Shown: one piece after another, positions 40,297-52,406 of the stretch
Layout: each line of letters begins with the position of its first letter
Position numbering within the stretch: position 1 is the stretch's first letter
DNA from: Ferrimonas balearica
Lineage (GTDB): Bacteria > Pseudomonadota > Gammaproteobacteria > Enterobacterales > Shewanellaceae
DNA: 64,000 bases
Assembly (NCBI RefSeq): GCF_019802055.1
Contig: NZ_JAHVHW010000006.1
Coordinates: 1 to 64,000, forward strand
Reading direction: 5' to 3'
Notes under the pieces: generated by a model
Told to the model about the DNA's origin: nothing
The model's database searches: none
What the model saw: the letters and a program-made list of their open reading frames with translations, nothing else
Position numbers and translations under genes: made by a program

Positions 40297-42255
40297 TTAC
40301 TGATCGAAGCGTTTGGCAGGCTTGGCAATCACACTGCGCTGGTCCACTCGCACTTCGGCGATCTGCACGTTCAGCGTGTCCGCCACCTTCAGGGCCGGCT
40401 CACCGTCAAACTTGGCAATCCCGGTTTCACCACTGAACTCAAGGCGCTTCTTGTCTTCACTGAAGAAGGGAGCCGGCATAAAGGCCACCGCACCGTTCTC
40501 CAGCAGACGAACCCGCGCACCACCGCGGTTGATGTCGATCACCTCGGCCTCATATTGACGCTCGCCGCCCTCTTCCGCTTTCAGGTAGCGGGCGTACAGC
40601 CAATCACCCACATCACGTTCACACATGCGGTGCAGCTTGCGCTTCTCCGCCAGGTGGGCCATCAGTTCATCGTCCAGTTCGTTGAGTGCGCCGGGCTGAC
40701 CGATGATCGCCTTGAGCAGGCGATGGTTGATCATGTCACCGTACTTACGGATCGGGGAGGTCCAGGTGGCGTATCCGGTCAGGCCCATACCAAAGTGCGG
40801 CTTCGGCTCGGAGGCCATCTCGGCAAACGCCTGCATACGACGGATGCGCGCGTCCAGGTAACCGGTCGGCTGGGCATCCAGGTCGCGACGCAGCTGGCAG
40901 TAACCCTCCAGCGTCGTCACTTTCTCGCTACAGTGAGTCAGGCCATGTTGGGACAGCAGCTCAATCGCCGCCGGGATCTTCTCCGGATCCAGACCGGCGT
41001 GGCTGTTAAAGATCCCCTTGCCCAGCTTGTCACCCAGCAGCGCGCCACAGGCGGCATTGGCCAGGATCATGCACTCTTCCACGATGCGGTTGGCGGTGCG
41101 GCGATACTCGGCGTGGATAGCCAGAACATTGCCAGCATCGTCCACTTCAAAACGGTAATCGGGGCGATCCGGGAACACCAGGGCGTTGTCATGGCGCCAG
41201 GCGGTACGGGCGTTGGCCAGCGCATGCAGACCATGCACCTGTTCAGCAATGGCGTCATTCTGCGGCTGCCAGGCGTTTTCCACCCCTTCCAGCAGATCTG
41301 AAACCTTGTCATAAGCCAGCTTGCCCTGAGAGCGAATGGTGGCCAGGAAGAACTCGGCCTCACCCACTTGCGCACCATCAGCGGCGATCTGGATCCGTGC
41401 GGCTACGGCCGGGCGGTCTTCGCCCTCCACCAGGGAGCACAGCTCATCCGCCAGCTGACGAGGCAGCATCGGGACGTTGAAGCCCGGCAGGTACTGAGTA
41501 AAGGAGCGCTTCTTCGCTTCCTCATCCACCTCATCGCCCATGGCAACGTAGGCGGTCGGATCGGCGATGGCCACGGTCAGTTGCCAGCCACCCTCCGGCT
41601 TGGTTTCCACATACAGCGCGTCGTCCATATCTTTGGTGGACTCGGCGTCAATGGTCACAAAGGGCAGCGCGGTCAGGTCGACACGCTCGGCAGAGTCGCT
41701 CAACGCCCATTGGGCAGGATCAGCGGGCTCCACTTTGGCCAGGTCGTGCTTGGCCAGGATCACCCACCAGGGAACATGGGGATCATCGGTTTTCGCAACC
41801 AACTCGGACACTTCTGCCAGGAAGGTGTTGTCATCCGGACGCAGAGGGTGACGCTTCAGATGAGCCACCACGTAGTCGCCATCCTGCAGACTCTCCTCGT
41901 CCACGCTCTTCTTAACGCGAGCGCGAATGGCATCTTTGATCAGCGGATGATCCGGCACCACGTTGATGCGGCCCTTGATTCGCTTCACCCGCGCAACAAA
42001 GCGAGTCAGGAAAGGCTCTATCAGGGTTTCCGGTTCAGCGCTGGTCTTCTCCCCCTCGGTGCGCAGAACGGCGGTCACCTTATCCCCGTGCATCACCTTC
42101 TTCATGTACGGCGGCGGCACAAAGTGGCTCTCACCCTTCTCGGTTTCGATAAAGCCAAAACCCTTCTCGGTTCCCTTTACGGTGCCTTCCACCGTGGGCA
42201 GGGATTCGCGGATCTGCGCTTTAAGCTGTTGCAACAGGGGGTTGTCTTGGAACAT
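40297..42255 (-). CDS. rnb: Exoribonuclease II
   Basis: RNase II degrades single-stranded RNA from the 3' end. The 652-residue protein is close to the E. coli length (644). It opens with MFQDNPLLQQLKAQIRESLP and cold-shock domains (GTVKGTEKGFGFIET), followed by the RNB catalytic domain with metal-binding aspartates in VTIDAESTKDMDDALYVE (about 198-215) and IADPTAYV, and LPGFNVPMLPRQLADELCSL. TSPIRKYGDMINHR closes the active site, and an S1 domain ends the protein. It has its own promoter region and terminator. The short upstream gap (42256-42452) separates it from the dehydrogenase gene. Confidence 0.96.
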   Translation of the reverse strand: MFQDNPLLQQLKAQIRESLPTVEGTVKGTEKGFGFIETEKGESHFVPPPYMKKVMHGDKVTAVLRTEGEKTSAEPETLIEPFLTRFVARVKRIKGRINVVPDHPLIKDAIRARVKKSVDEESLQDGDYVVAHLKRHPLRPDDNTFLAEVSELVAKTDDPHVPWWVILAKHDLAKVEPADPAQWALSDSAERVDLTALPFVTIDAESTKDMDDALYVETKPEGGWQLTVAIADPTAYVAMGDEVDEEAKKRSFTQYLPGFNVPMLPRQLADELCSLVEGEDRPAVAARIQIAADGAQVGEAEFFLATIRSQGKLAYDKVSDLLEGVENAWQPQNDAIAEQVHGLHALANARTAWRHDNALVFPDRPDYRFEVDDAGNVLAIHAEYRRTANRIVEECMILANAACGALLGDKLGKGIFNSHAGLDPEKIPAAIELLSQHGLTHCSEKVTTLEGYCQLRRDLDAQPTGYLDARIRRMQAFAEMASEPKPHFGMGLTGYATWTSPIRKYGDMINHRLLKAIIGQPGALNELDDELMAHLAEKRKLHRMCERDVGDWLYARYLKAEEGGERQYEAEVIDINRGGARVRLLENGAVAFMPAPFFSEDKKRLEFSGETGIAKFDGEPALKVADTLNVQIAEVRVDQRSVIAKPAKRFDQ

Positions 42256-42452
42256 CCGTCGTCTCTTGAATCGAGGTTATGGCGCCCCCGTTTCAGGGTG
42301 GGGACGGCCAGAAAAACGGCAATTGTACGGGATCTGGGGAGTGGGGCCAATGGCCTTGAAGCGCGCGCGGCGCAAGGGGATTCAGGGGGCTGGCAAGCGC
42401 TTGTTTTTCATCGGCAGCAGGGGACGGTAATCCGCCCCCTGGCCGCCCATGA

Positions 42453-43406
42453 TCAGCACACCCGGTTGATGGGTCGCCCAGCCTGCCAGGCCACCAGGTT
42501 GTCCAATACAATGGAGAGCAGGTTGTTCCGCGCCTCAAAGGTGGCCCAGGCGTTGTGGGGGGTGATCACGCAGTTGCGGGCACCAATCAGCGGGTTATCC
42601 AGCTGCGGCGGCTCGCTGGACAGCACATCCAGTCCCGCCCCGGCGATCACCCCCTGATTGAGTGCATCGGCCAGATCCGCTTCATTGATCAGCCCGCCCC
42701 GGGCGGTGTTGATCAACAGGGCAGTGGGCTTCATGGTCGCCAGCAGGGTGGCATTCACAAAGCCGCTGTTCGCATCGGTTTGGGGGCAGTGGAGGCTGAC
42801 CACATCGGATTCGGCAAACAGGGTGGCCTGGTCGACCCAACGGTAGCCGTCGGGCAGTCCCTCAATGGGGCTTCGGGTGTGGACCTGTATGTTCATACTG
42901 AAGCCCCTCGCCATCCGCGCCGCCGCCTGGCCAATGGCACCAAAACCCATTACGCCAAAGGTTTTTCCCGCCAGCCCCATCAGCGGACGGTTCCAGAAAC
43001 AGAACTGCGTGGCCGCAGACCACTGCCCCTGCAGCACCGCCTGATGATGCTCCGCCACCGCACTGCTGTGGTGTAACAGGTGGGCCATCGCCATCTGCGC
43101 CACAGACTCCGGGCCATAGGCCGGTGTATTAGTAACGACGATACCCCGCTCCGCTGCGGCATCCAGATCCACCACGTTGACGCCGGTAGCGGTGACCCCG
43201 ATGTAGCGCAAAGCAGGCAATGCCTCAATGACCGACCGATCCAGCACCACCTTATTGGTCAACAGGATCTCGGCACCCTCGGCGCGTTCGAGCAACTGTT
43301 CAGGAGTGGTGTGTGGGTGGCATTCCAAAGCGCCGAATCGGGTCAGCGGCGACCAGTCCAGATCACCAGGGTTCAGCGTTTCACCATCCAGTACCACCAC
43401 TCTCAT
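42453..43406 (-). CDS. D-2-hydroxyacid dehydrogenase, HprA-like
   Basis: This 317-residue NAD-dependent enzyme reduces a 2-keto acid to a D-2-hydroxy acid, or the reverse. It has the Rossmann motif GVMGFGAIGQAAARMA (about 150-165), the catalytic Arg in LINTARGGLINEADL (about 232-246), a Glu in SSEPPQLDNP, and His in NCVITPHNAW (about 285). The best overall resemblance is to hydroxypyruvate/glyoxylate reductases (HprA), so glycerate metabolism is possible, but substrate preference is not proved. It follows the small barrel-like gene by 9 bases and is probably co-transcribed with it. Confidence 0.88.
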   Translation of the reverse strand: MRVVVLDGETLNPGDLDWSPLTRFGALECHPHTTPEQLLERAEGAEILLTNKVVLDRSVIEALPALRYIGVTATGVNVVDLDAAAERGIVVTNTPAYGPESVAQMAMAHLLHHSSAVAEHHQAVLQGQWSAATQFCFWNRPLMGLAGKTFGVMGFGAIGQAAARMARGFSMNIQVHTRSPIEGLPDGYRWVDQATLFAESDVVSLHCPQTDANSGFVNATLLATMKPTALLINTARGGLINEADLADALNQGVIAGAGLDVLSSEPPQLDNPLIGARNCVITPHNAWATFEARNNLLSIVLDNLVAWQAGRPINRVC

Positions 43407-43415
43407 AACGGCTCC

Positions 43416-43802
43416 TTAAAACCAGATTCTCAGGCCAATGGCGTAGTCCACATCGAAGTCGCCCGCCTCACCAAAGGTCACATTGGGCACCACTTCCCCG
43501 AACAATTCAACCATGTCCGCCCGGGCACTCAATCCCACTTTGGAGCGCAAGCCAACCGGCGCATTACTGTTGTCAGACACCTGTGCGCCCAGGCCAAAAT
43601 AAAGTTGAGGAAACTCGCTGGTGTGAAAACGGCGGTCTACGTTAATCACAAACCGCTCAGTGCCGATGCCCAGATCCCAGCGACCAACACCGATCGCCAC
43701 CGCTTCGTCCGTGCCAAACTGGTAGCCGATGCCAACACCATGAGAAGCCTGGACCGTCAGAGGCAGGCAAAGCAGACTGAGTAGAGTCAGGATCCGTTTC
43801 AT
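43416..43802 (-). CDS. Small envelope beta-strand protein, unknown
   Basis: The 128-residue precursor has a signal peptide (MKRILTLLSLLCLPLTVQAS, cleaved near residue 19) followed by about eight predicted beta strands and a terminal aromatic (IGLRIWF). This suggests a small outer-membrane barrel. Similar small proteins in related genera are annotated as YfaZ-like or hypothetical. A longer frame begins at 43847; the ATG at 43802 has GGAG 6 bases upstream and begins a proper signal peptide. It precedes the dehydrogenase gene by 9 bases. Function unknown. Confidence 0.7.
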   Translation of the reverse strand: MKRILTLLSLLCLPLTVQASHGVGIGYQFGTDEAVAIGVGRWDLGIGTERFVINVDRRFHTSEFPQLYFGLGAQVSDNSNAPVGLRSKVGLSARADMVELFGEVVPNVTFGEAGDFDVDYAIGLRIWF

Positions 43803-43933
43803 ATCATCTCCAAAATGGCGCAACTGCGCCTTGGGGGTCGCCAACAAAACGCCCCCTAAAACTGAACTGAATTGAGTTCGGCATTGTAGAGAGGAAAGTG
43901 AAAAGCCGTACAGGCAGAGACAGGGGAACTGTG

Positions 43934-44530
43934 GTGAAGCTCAACATTGTCGAAAAAGCATTGGTAAACAACCCGTTTCGAGCTCTGGCTCAACGCCATT
44001 TTGAAACCCCACGTCTGATGGCGCTGGGAGGCCCCTGTCCAGGCGCCTGTGCGCTGGAGATTGGTGGCGGCCAGGGTGAAGGTGCCCGACTGATCCGGGA
44101 GCAGTTTGGCGCTGCACAGGTGTTCAGTCTGGATCTGGATTTCGAGATGGTACGGCGGGCCCGGCGTCGCCTTGGCGATACTCCCGGAGTCCTCTGTCTG
44201 CAGGGAGACTGTACCGCCCTGCCTCTGGCCGACCAGAGTGTGGACGCCCTGTTCGATTTTGGTGTCGTGCACCATGTGCCGCAGTGGCAAGATGCCATCG
44301 ATGAGTTGGACAGGGTCGCCCGGCCCGGGGCCACACTTTACGCCATGGAGGTGTACCGCAGCCTGATCTGCCATCCGGTGTGGAAACGGGTGCTGACCCA
44401 CCCGCAAGAGAACCGTTTTGATCAGGCGGAGTTTGTCGCCGCCTGGGAAGCGCGTGGCTGGACCCTGCTCGGAGAGAAGCATCTGGGCAGCGGGTTAGGC
44501 TGGCTGGCGATGCAGAAAGGGCGGCCTTAA
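43934..44530 (+). CDS. Class I SAM-dependent methyltransferase
   Basis: The 198-residue protein has the Rossmann methyltransferase motifs in order: LEIGGGQGEGARLI (motif I, about 40-53), VFSLDLDFEMVRRAR (II), LQGDCTALPLADQSVDALFD (III-IV) and ELDRVARPGATLYAMEV (post-IV). The target molecule cannot be named. I choose GTG 43934 (MKLNIVEKALVNNPFR) because GGGGA lies 6 bases upstream; GTG codons at 43931 and 43898 are alternatives. The gene is divergent from the small barrel gene and converges on the larger barrel gene, with a shared terminator. Confidence 0.82.
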   Translation: MKLNIVEKALVNNPFRALAQRHFETPRLMALGGPCPGACALEIGGGQGEGARLIREQFGAAQVFSLDLDFEMVRRARRRLGDTPGVLCLQGDCTALPLADQSVDALFDFGVVHHVPQWQDAIDELDRVARPGATLYAMEVYRSLICHPVWKRVLTHPQENRFDQAEFVAAWEARGWTLLGEKHLGSGLGWLAMQKGRP

Positions 44531-44542
44531 GCCGCCCTCTTT
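44518..44542. terminator. Terminator between convergent genes
   Basis: AGGGCGGC-CTTAA-GCCGCCCT followed by CTTT overlaps the methyltransferase stop codon and can also close the amgK-murU-djlA-barrel operon from the other strand. Confidence 0.8.
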
Positions 44543-44560
44543 ACCCGCCCTGGCATCCGT

Positions 44561-45199
44561 TCAGAAGCGCACCCGCAGCCCGACGTTGAACTGGGATTGG
44601 ATCATGGTGTCCGCTTCCACTCGTACCGTACAACCCTCATCACAGACCAGGCTGGTGGAGTTATTGATGGCGGTAAACATGGCGCGATAGTCCGCTGTCA
44701 GTGCCAGATGTTCAAACAGCAGATACTCCGCCCCCAAACCCAGTCCGAGCGAGAAAAAGGTCTCACTGGAGAAGGTTTCCTGTGGCTTGATGTGCGTCGC
44801 GCCGACGCTGGCGGTGACATAGGGACGGAAGTCCCCGCGTGGATAGTAGAGTGAACCACCGAGGTGGTAGTACGCCACGTCCACATCGATGCCGGAGGTC
44901 GGGGCAAAACTGCCCTCTTTAAAGACGCTCTGCTGCTTACTGTAGAAGAGGTAGATGTTGCCGGGGTCCGCGGTTTCAAGGCCCAGCATCAGGCCATAGT
45001 GGCTGTCATCATCAAACTTCAGTTCCCCGATGGTTTCCCGGGAAGTGAAGCCATTTTCATCCGTGATCTTCTCCGTTACGTCCAGGGTACCCCCAGCGGT
45101 GTATCCGTACATGGGCGCGATAAAGTAGGTCCGATCTGCCATCGCAGGGGCGGCCACCAGGCTCACCATCAACCCCAATGGGGCCAGTAACGCTTTCAT
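44561..45199 (-). CDS. Outer-membrane beta-barrel protein, OmpW-like
   Basis: The 212-residue precursor has a signal peptide (MKALLAPLGLMVSLVAAPAM, cleaved after AMA near residue 21) and alternates as an eight-stranded barrel, ending in FNVGLRVRF with a terminal Phe. SLGLGLGAEYLLFEHLALTADY is typical of small barrels. Two cysteines (CDEGC) near residue 185 probably form an extracellular disulfide. It lies 9 bases after djlA and is the last gene of a leftward operon that starts with amgK. The OmpW likeness is only in size and pattern, so function is left open. Confidence 0.75.
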   Translation of the reverse strand: MKALLAPLGLMVSLVAAPAMADRTYFIAPMYGYTAGGTLDVTEKITDENGFTSRETIGELKFDDDSHYGLMLGLETADPGNIYLFYSKQQSVFKEGSFAPTSGIDVDVAYYHLGGSLYYPRGDFRPYVTASVGATHIKPQETFSSETFFSLGLGLGAEYLLFEHLALTADYRAMFTAINNSTSLVCDEGCTVRVEADTMIQSQFNVGLRVRF

Positions 45200-45208
45200 G
45201 CTCTCTCC

Positions 45209-47599
<2,391 letters not shown>

Positions 47600-47661
47600 C
47601 CGTCATCCAATGGTCGAGAGGGTAAATTTTGTTTATCATACCAAGGTTTCGGCCCATGACA

Positions 47662-47689
47662 GGAACCCCGTTACGGGGATTCGGTCTGA
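47662..47689 (+). promoter_or_regulatory. Sigma-E-type promoter of the lptD operon
   Basis: GGAACC (47662-47667) and TCTGA (47685-47689) are separated by 17 bases, the same spacing as the E. coli degP sigma-E promoter. Transcription would start near 47695, 65 bases before lptD. In E. coli lptD-surA transcription is also driven by sigma-E, the envelope stress factor. This assignment is by consensus only. Confidence 0.6.
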
Positions 47690-47759
47690 TGAAGGGATAA
47701 TCAGGCCCGCTCGCCGTATTTTTGGCCACACTATCTACATTCACTTTTTTAGGGACACG

Positions 47760-50045
47760 ATGCGCTTTCCCCTTGTCATTGTCTGTTGCTGCCTGCCACT
47801 GAGCGCCTGGGCCGAATCGCTTTCGGCATCCCGCTGTGTGGTAAATCCGCCTTTGGAGCTGCTGCCCAACCAGCCCGAAGCCGAGCAGGCCAACGCCGCC
47901 CCCAACCAACTGCCCATTGAAGTGAACGCCGACCGCAGTGAAGCGATCGCCGGTGACTCTGCCCGCTTTTCGGGGGACGTGAAGCTGCGCCAGGGGACGC
48001 GCCAGATCAGTGCTCAGAATGCCGAAGTCAGCCAGGTCGAAGGCAGCTTTTCCGCAACCGGGGGGCTGGTTTACCAGGATCCAACCGTCGCCATCAGCGC
48101 CGAATCACTGCGCGCGGATATGGATGACTACAATGCGGAACTGAACAGCGCCAAATACTGGCTTCGTGGACAACAAGTACACGGTGAAGCCGAGCAACTT
48201 CAGATCCAGGGCGACAACAACCTGCTGCTGACCGGCGCTACGTTCACCACCTGCCCGCAGGACAAGCCTGACTGGCTGTTGGAAGCCAAAGAGATCAACA
48301 TCGACGCCGAAGAGGAGTGGGGTGAGATCTGGCACGCCAAGGTGAAACTGTTTGATGTGCCGGTATTCTATGTGCCGTACATGACGGTGCCGGTCTCCAA
48401 TAAGCGCAAGAGCGGTTTCCTGTTCCCTGAGCTCAGCACCAGCACCAAGAACGGTGTCGATGTCGCTATCCCCTACTACTGGAATATCGCGCCTAACCTG
48501 GACGCCACCCTGACCACCCAGTACATGTCCAGCCGCGGCCTGTTCCTCAAAGGGGAGGGGCGTTACCTGCAACCCTACGGGGCGGGGCAGGTGAATCTGG
48601 AGTACATCGGTGGCGACCGCCTGCTGGATGACAGTCCGGACCGCTATCTGGTGCACTTTGAGCACGCCGGTAAGCTGGAGAACAACTGGCGCCTGTACGG
48701 TAACTTCACCACCGTCAGTGACGACAACTATTTCAACGACTTCGACTCCGATGTCAGCGCCTCCACGGACAATCAAATCTCCCGTGAGGGTGAGGCCTCG
48801 TACTTTACCGATTACTGGGACTTCGCGGTTCGGGTTCAGGACATTGAGGTGCTGGGTGACAGCAGCAAACCCTTCCAGGTGATGCCGTCCCTCTCCTTCG
48901 ACTACCGCAACCCCAACCTCTGGGGGCCGCTGGACTTCACCTTTGCCACCGAGCTGACTCACTTTGCCCATAAGGAGAGCAATCACCTGACCGCAACCCG
49001 CTGGCATATGGAGCCGACGCTGACTCTGCCCTATCAGCGTCCAGCGGGCAGCCTGACCACTGAGGTCAAGCTGATGCAGACCTTCTACGAGCAACGTGAC
49101 CCGAGTGATGAACTGGAAGATTTCGTCAGCCGGACGCTGCCGCAGTTCCGCCTGCATGGCCAGATCAACTTTGAGCGCGACAGCCGGTTTGGCAATGGCA
49201 CCTACACCCAGACGTTGGAGCCTCAATTCCAATACCTGTATGTGCCCAAGGTGGACCAGTCCGATATCGGTCTGTATGACACTGCCCTGCTGCAGGAGGA
49301 CTACTATGGCCTGTTCCGGGACCGCCGCTTCTCCGGTCTTGACCGTATCTCCGATGCCAACCAGTTGACTCTGGGGGTCTCCACCCGGTTCTTCGACGGC
49401 AATCACGCCGAGCGGGCGCAGTTCTCCGTCGGCCAGATCCTCTACTTCGATGACTCTGAAGTGGGCCTCGGTGACGACAACAGTGAGATCCGCCGCTCCA
49501 ATTCTGCCCTTGCCGCAGAGCTGGAACTGCAAGCCTCCCAGCGCTGGTTCCTGAGTGGCAGTCTCCAGTTTGATACCCAATCCGGGGACACCAATAAGAG
49601 TGAAGTTCTGGTGGATTACCGCGCCGGTGCAGACAAGCTGATCCAGCTGTCACACCGCTACGTGCCGGACCTGGGTACCGACACCGAGGGCAACACCATC
49701 GACATCAACCAGGCCGGTATCCGCACCACCTGGCCGATGACCGATGAGCTCTATTTCGTCGGCAACTACTACTACGACTTGAACTTGGACCGCTCAGTGG
49801 AATCTTATGCAGGGTTCCAGTACGAATCCTGCTGCTGGGCGATCCGTCTGGCGTACTACCGCCACCTCAATACCAACTATGAGGATGGCGACTTCAGCAC
49901 CATCAGTCCGCGGGACGATTTCGATAGCGGCGTAACGCTGAAATTTGTCCTCAAAGGGCTGGGCTCATCCGGGCCGCTGGGGGTACAGGACATGCTGGAC
50001 GAGGGGGTATTCAACTACCGCCGGCCTTACTACCTTCGTAACTGA
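47760..50045 (+). CDS. lptD: LPS assembly outer-membrane protein LptD
   Basis: LptD is the 26-strand barrel that, with LptE, inserts lipopolysaccharide into the outer leaflet. The 761-residue precursor has a signal peptide (MRFPLVIVCCCLPLSAWAES, cleaved near 18), the periplasmic beta-jellyroll (about 45-190, with VNADRSEAIAGDSARFSGDV), and the barrel. Four cysteines match the E. coli inter-domain disulfide set: Cys26, Cys165 (FTTCPQ) and Cys691-Cys692 (ESCCWAIR). I reject a longer frame from 47610 because the ATG at 47760 begins a proper signal peptide after AGGGA. It heads the six-gene operon to apaH and has a sigma-E-type promoter. Confidence 0.96.
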   Translation: MRFPLVIVCCCLPLSAWAESLSASRCVVNPPLELLPNQPEAEQANAAPNQLPIEVNADRSEAIAGDSARFSGDVKLRQGTRQISAQNAEVSQVEGSFSATGGLVYQDPTVAISAESLRADMDDYNAELNSAKYWLRGQQVHGEAEQLQIQGDNNLLLTGATFTTCPQDKPDWLLEAKEINIDAEEEWGEIWHAKVKLFDVPVFYVPYMTVPVSNKRKSGFLFPELSTSTKNGVDVAIPYYWNIAPNLDATLTTQYMSSRGLFLKGEGRYLQPYGAGQVNLEYIGGDRLLDDSPDRYLVHFEHAGKLENNWRLYGNFTTVSDDNYFNDFDSDVSASTDNQISREGEASYFTDYWDFAVRVQDIEVLGDSSKPFQVMPSLSFDYRNPNLWGPLDFTFATELTHFAHKESNHLTATRWHMEPTLTLPYQRPAGSLTTEVKLMQTFYEQRDPSDELEDFVSRTLPQFRLHGQINFERDSRFGNGTYTQTLEPQFQYLYVPKVDQSDIGLYDTALLQEDYYGLFRDRRFSGLDRISDANQLTLGVSTRFFDGNHAERAQFSVGQILYFDDSEVGLGDDNSEIRRSNSALAAELELQASQRWFLSGSLQFDTQSGDTNKSEVLVDYRAGADKLIQLSHRYVPDLGTDTEGNTIDINQAGIRTTWPMTDELYFVGNYYYDLNLDRSVESYAGFQYESCCWAIRLAYYRHLNTNYEDGDFSTISPRDDFDSGVTLKFVLKGLGSSGPLGVQDMLDEGVFNYRRPYYLRN

Positions 50046-50124
50046 GGCCGGAGAGTGTGTTAGAGTGCCAAATCCCTGAGGGCGCATTATTTGATCCGCG
50101 ACGCGATACGCGGGCACAAACTAG

Positions 50125-51423
50125 ATGGACTTGAGTATGACTTTACGACACCTGCTGATGGGCGCCCTGACCGCTCTGATGTTCGGTCAGGCCCTGGCCC
50201 AGCCCCAACCTCTGGATGAGGTGGCTGTGCTGGTCAATGATGGCGTGATCCTGAAAAGCGAAATCGACGAGCGAATGACTTCGGTGAAACGAAGTGCATT
50301 GCAGGCGGGTCAGCAACTGCCCTCCGATGCGGCGCTGCGCACTCAGGTGATCGATCGTCTGATTGCCGAAAGCTTGCAGCTGCAGATGGCGGAGCGCATG
50401 GGCCTGGTTATCAGTGATATCCAGCTCGACCAGACATTGGAAAACATGGCTCGCGAACAGGGTATGACCCTGCAGGGGCTGCGTCAGGAGATTGAGTCTG
50501 ACGGCAGCAGCTATGCCGCTTACCGAGAGCAGGTGCGCCGCGAAATTACCATCGGTCAGGTGCAACGCATTCAGGTTCAGCGCCGGATTCAGATCTCCCC
50601 TCAGGAGATCAACACCCTGGTGGATCTGATCAACGAGCAGGGCCTGCAGAATGCGGAGTTCCACGTTGGCCACATTCTGATCGACTTCGCTGGCGATGAG
50701 GCTGGAGCCCGTGAGCGTGCCGATAAGGTGCTGGAACTGCTCAACGACGGTGCCGACTTTGCCAAAACCGCGCTCGCTGCCTCTTCCGGCCCGAAAGCCC
50801 TGGAAGGGGGTGATTGGGGCTATATGAACATCAACGAGATGCCCACCCTGTTTGCCGAGGTGGTGAAGGACGCCAAGAAGGGCGACATCATCGGCCCCAT
50901 CAAAAGTGGTGCAGGCTTCCACATCGTGACCATCTACGACACTCGCGGTCAGGAAGTTCAGGAAGTGGCTGAGGTGAACGCCCGCCATATTCTGCTGAAG
51001 CCCTCCCCCATCCTGAGCGAAGAGATGGCCAAGACACTGTTGGATGAGTTTATGGCGGACGTGAAGGCGGGCAAGACCGATTTCGCGGATCTGGCCCGTC
51101 AACACTCTGACGATCCCGGCTCTGCCACCCGTGGTGGGGACCTGGGCTGGGCCGATCCCAACATGTACGTTCCGGCTTTCCGCGACACGCTGGCCCGTCT
51201 CAAGGTGGGTGAGTACTCTGAGCCGTTCCGCTCCACCCACGGCTGGCACGTCGTGCAGTTGCTGGATCGCCGGGTCACTGACGCCACCAGCCAGGCCAAC
51301 ACCGATCGCGCCTACCAACTGCTGTTCCGCCGTAAGTTCGGTGAGCAGGTGAATGCCTGGCAGGAAGAGATGCGTGCTGGCGCCTACATTGAGGTGCTAG
51401 AGCGTAGCGGTCGTCGCTCATGA
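50125..51423 (+). CDS. surA: Periplasmic chaperone and prolyl isomerase SurA
   Basis: SurA carries unfolded outer-membrane proteins, including LptD, across the periplasm to BamA. The 432-residue precursor has a signal peptide ([20 protein letters not shown]), the N-terminal chaperone domain ([19 protein letters not shown] onward, to about 170), two parvulin domains ([11 protein letters not shown] and [12 protein letters not shown] as their first strands) and the C-terminal helix. An alternative ATG lies at 50137. The 3' end overlaps pdxA (ATGA), so expression is coupled. It lies 79 bases after lptD in the conserved lptD-surA-pdxA-rsmA-apaG-apaH operon. Confidence 0.96.
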   Translation: MDLSMTLRHLLMGALTALMFGQALAQPQPLDEVAVLVNDGVILKSEIDERMTSVKRSALQAGQQLPSDAALRTQVIDRLIAESLQLQMAERMGLVISDIQLDQTLENMAREQGMTLQGLRQEIESDGSSYAAYREQVRREITIGQVQRIQVQRRIQISPQEINTLVDLINEQGLQNAEFHVGHILIDFAGDEAGARERADKVLELLNDGADFAKTALAASSGPKALEGGDWGYMNINEMPTLFAEVVKDAKKGDIIGPIKSGAGFHIVTIYDTRGQEVQEVAEVNARHILLKPSPILSEEMAKTLLDEFMADVKAGKTDFADLARQHSDDPGSATRGGDLGWADPNMYVPAFRDTLARLKVGEYSEPFRSTHGWHVVQLLDRRVTDATSQANTDRAYQLLFRRKFGEQVNAWQEEMRAGAYIEVLERSGRRS

Positions 51424-52406
51424 TCCCGCGTATTGCGATTACGCCCGGGGAACCCGCTGGCATCGGTCCGGATCTGGTGATCCAGCTGGCTCAACAGGAT
51501 TGGCCTGTTGAGCTGGTGATCTGCGCCGATCCTGAGCTGATGACCCAGCGCGCCAAACTTCTGGGGCTGCCCCTGAGTTTGCGTCCCTATCAGCCTAGTC
51601 AACCTGCCAAACCGCAGCAGGCGGGCACCCTGACTATCGCTCCGGCCAAACTGGCAGCGCCGGTCAAACCCGGGCAGTTGGATGAAAACAACAGCGCCTA
51701 CGTAGTGGACACCCTGAAATTCGCCTGCGAACACAACCTTAGCGGTGAGTTTGCGGCGGTCGTCACCGGGCCGGTACACAAGGGCATCATCAATCAGGCG
51801 GGGATCAGCTTCTCCGGCCACACCGAGTTCTTTGCCCAACAGGCAGGTTGTCAGGACGTGGTGATGATGTTGGCCACCGAAGGGCTGCAGGTGGCTCTGG
51901 TAACCACCCACATCCCGTTGGCGTACGTGGCAAAGGCGATCACCCCTGCCCGACTGGAAAAAGTGATCCGTATTCTGCACCAGGACCTGCGTGAAAAGTT
52001 CGCTATTGAACAGCCCCACGTCCTGGTGTGCGGCCTCAACCCCCACGCCGGGGAAGGGGGCCACCTTGGTCGGGAGGAGCTTGAAGTCATCGAGCCCACC
52101 CTGGCCGCCCTGCGCAGCGAAGGGATGTTGCTCACAGGCCCTCTGCCGGCAGACACCCTGTTTCAACCCAAGTATCTGGACCAGGCCGACGTGGTACTGG
52201 CCATGTACCATGACCAGGGATTGCCGGTGCTAAAATACAAGGGATTTGGGCGCGCCCTGAACATCACTCTCGGCCTGCCCTTTATCCGCACCTCCGTCGA
52301 TCATGGCACTGCCCTCGAACTGGCCGGCACCGGCCAGGCCGATTGCGGCAGCTTCCGGGTCGCCCTTAGCAAAGCGATAGAGCTGGCAACACATCATAAT
52401 TCATGA
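51420..52406 (+). CDS. pdxA: 4-hydroxythreonine-4-phosphate dehydrogenase PdxA
   Basis: PdxA oxidises 4-phosphohydroxy-L-threonine with NAD in de novo pyridoxal 5'-phosphate synthesis. The 328-residue protein has the family start [16 protein letters not shown], and three metal-binding histidines in [12 protein letters not shown] (about 118), [14 protein letters not shown] (about 205) and [17 protein letters not shown] (about 262). GKALNITL-type ending [20 protein letters not shown] is intact. It overlaps surA and rsmA by 4 bases each, so the three are translationally coupled. The GTG-free start (ATG at 51420) matches the family N-terminus. Confidence 0.96.
   Translation: MIPRIAITPGEPAGIGPDLVIQLAQQDWPVELVICADPELMTQRAKLLGLPLSLRPYQPSQPAKPQQAGTLTIAPAKLAAPVKPGQLDENNSAYVVDTLKFACEHNLSGEFAAVVTGPVHKGIINQAGISFSGHTEFFAQQAGCQDVVMMLATEGLQVALVTTHIPLAYVAKAITPARLEKVIRILHQDLREKFAIEQPHVLVCGLNPHAGEGGHLGREELEVIEPTLAALRSEGMLLTGPLPADTLFQPKYLDQADVVLAMYHDQGLPVLKYKGFGRALNITLGLPFIRTSVDHGTALELAGTGQADCGSFRVALSKAIELATHHNS

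Noticed and set aside
40129-42657. Two plus-strand frames opposite rnb and the dehydrogenase gene
   Set aside because: Both are shadows of conserved minus-strand genes and lack ribosome binding sites or domains.
48105-49580. Long minus-strand frame opposite lptD
   Set aside because: Mirror of lptD codons; LptD has signal peptide, four conserved cysteines and barrel end, and the mirror has no recognisable feature.
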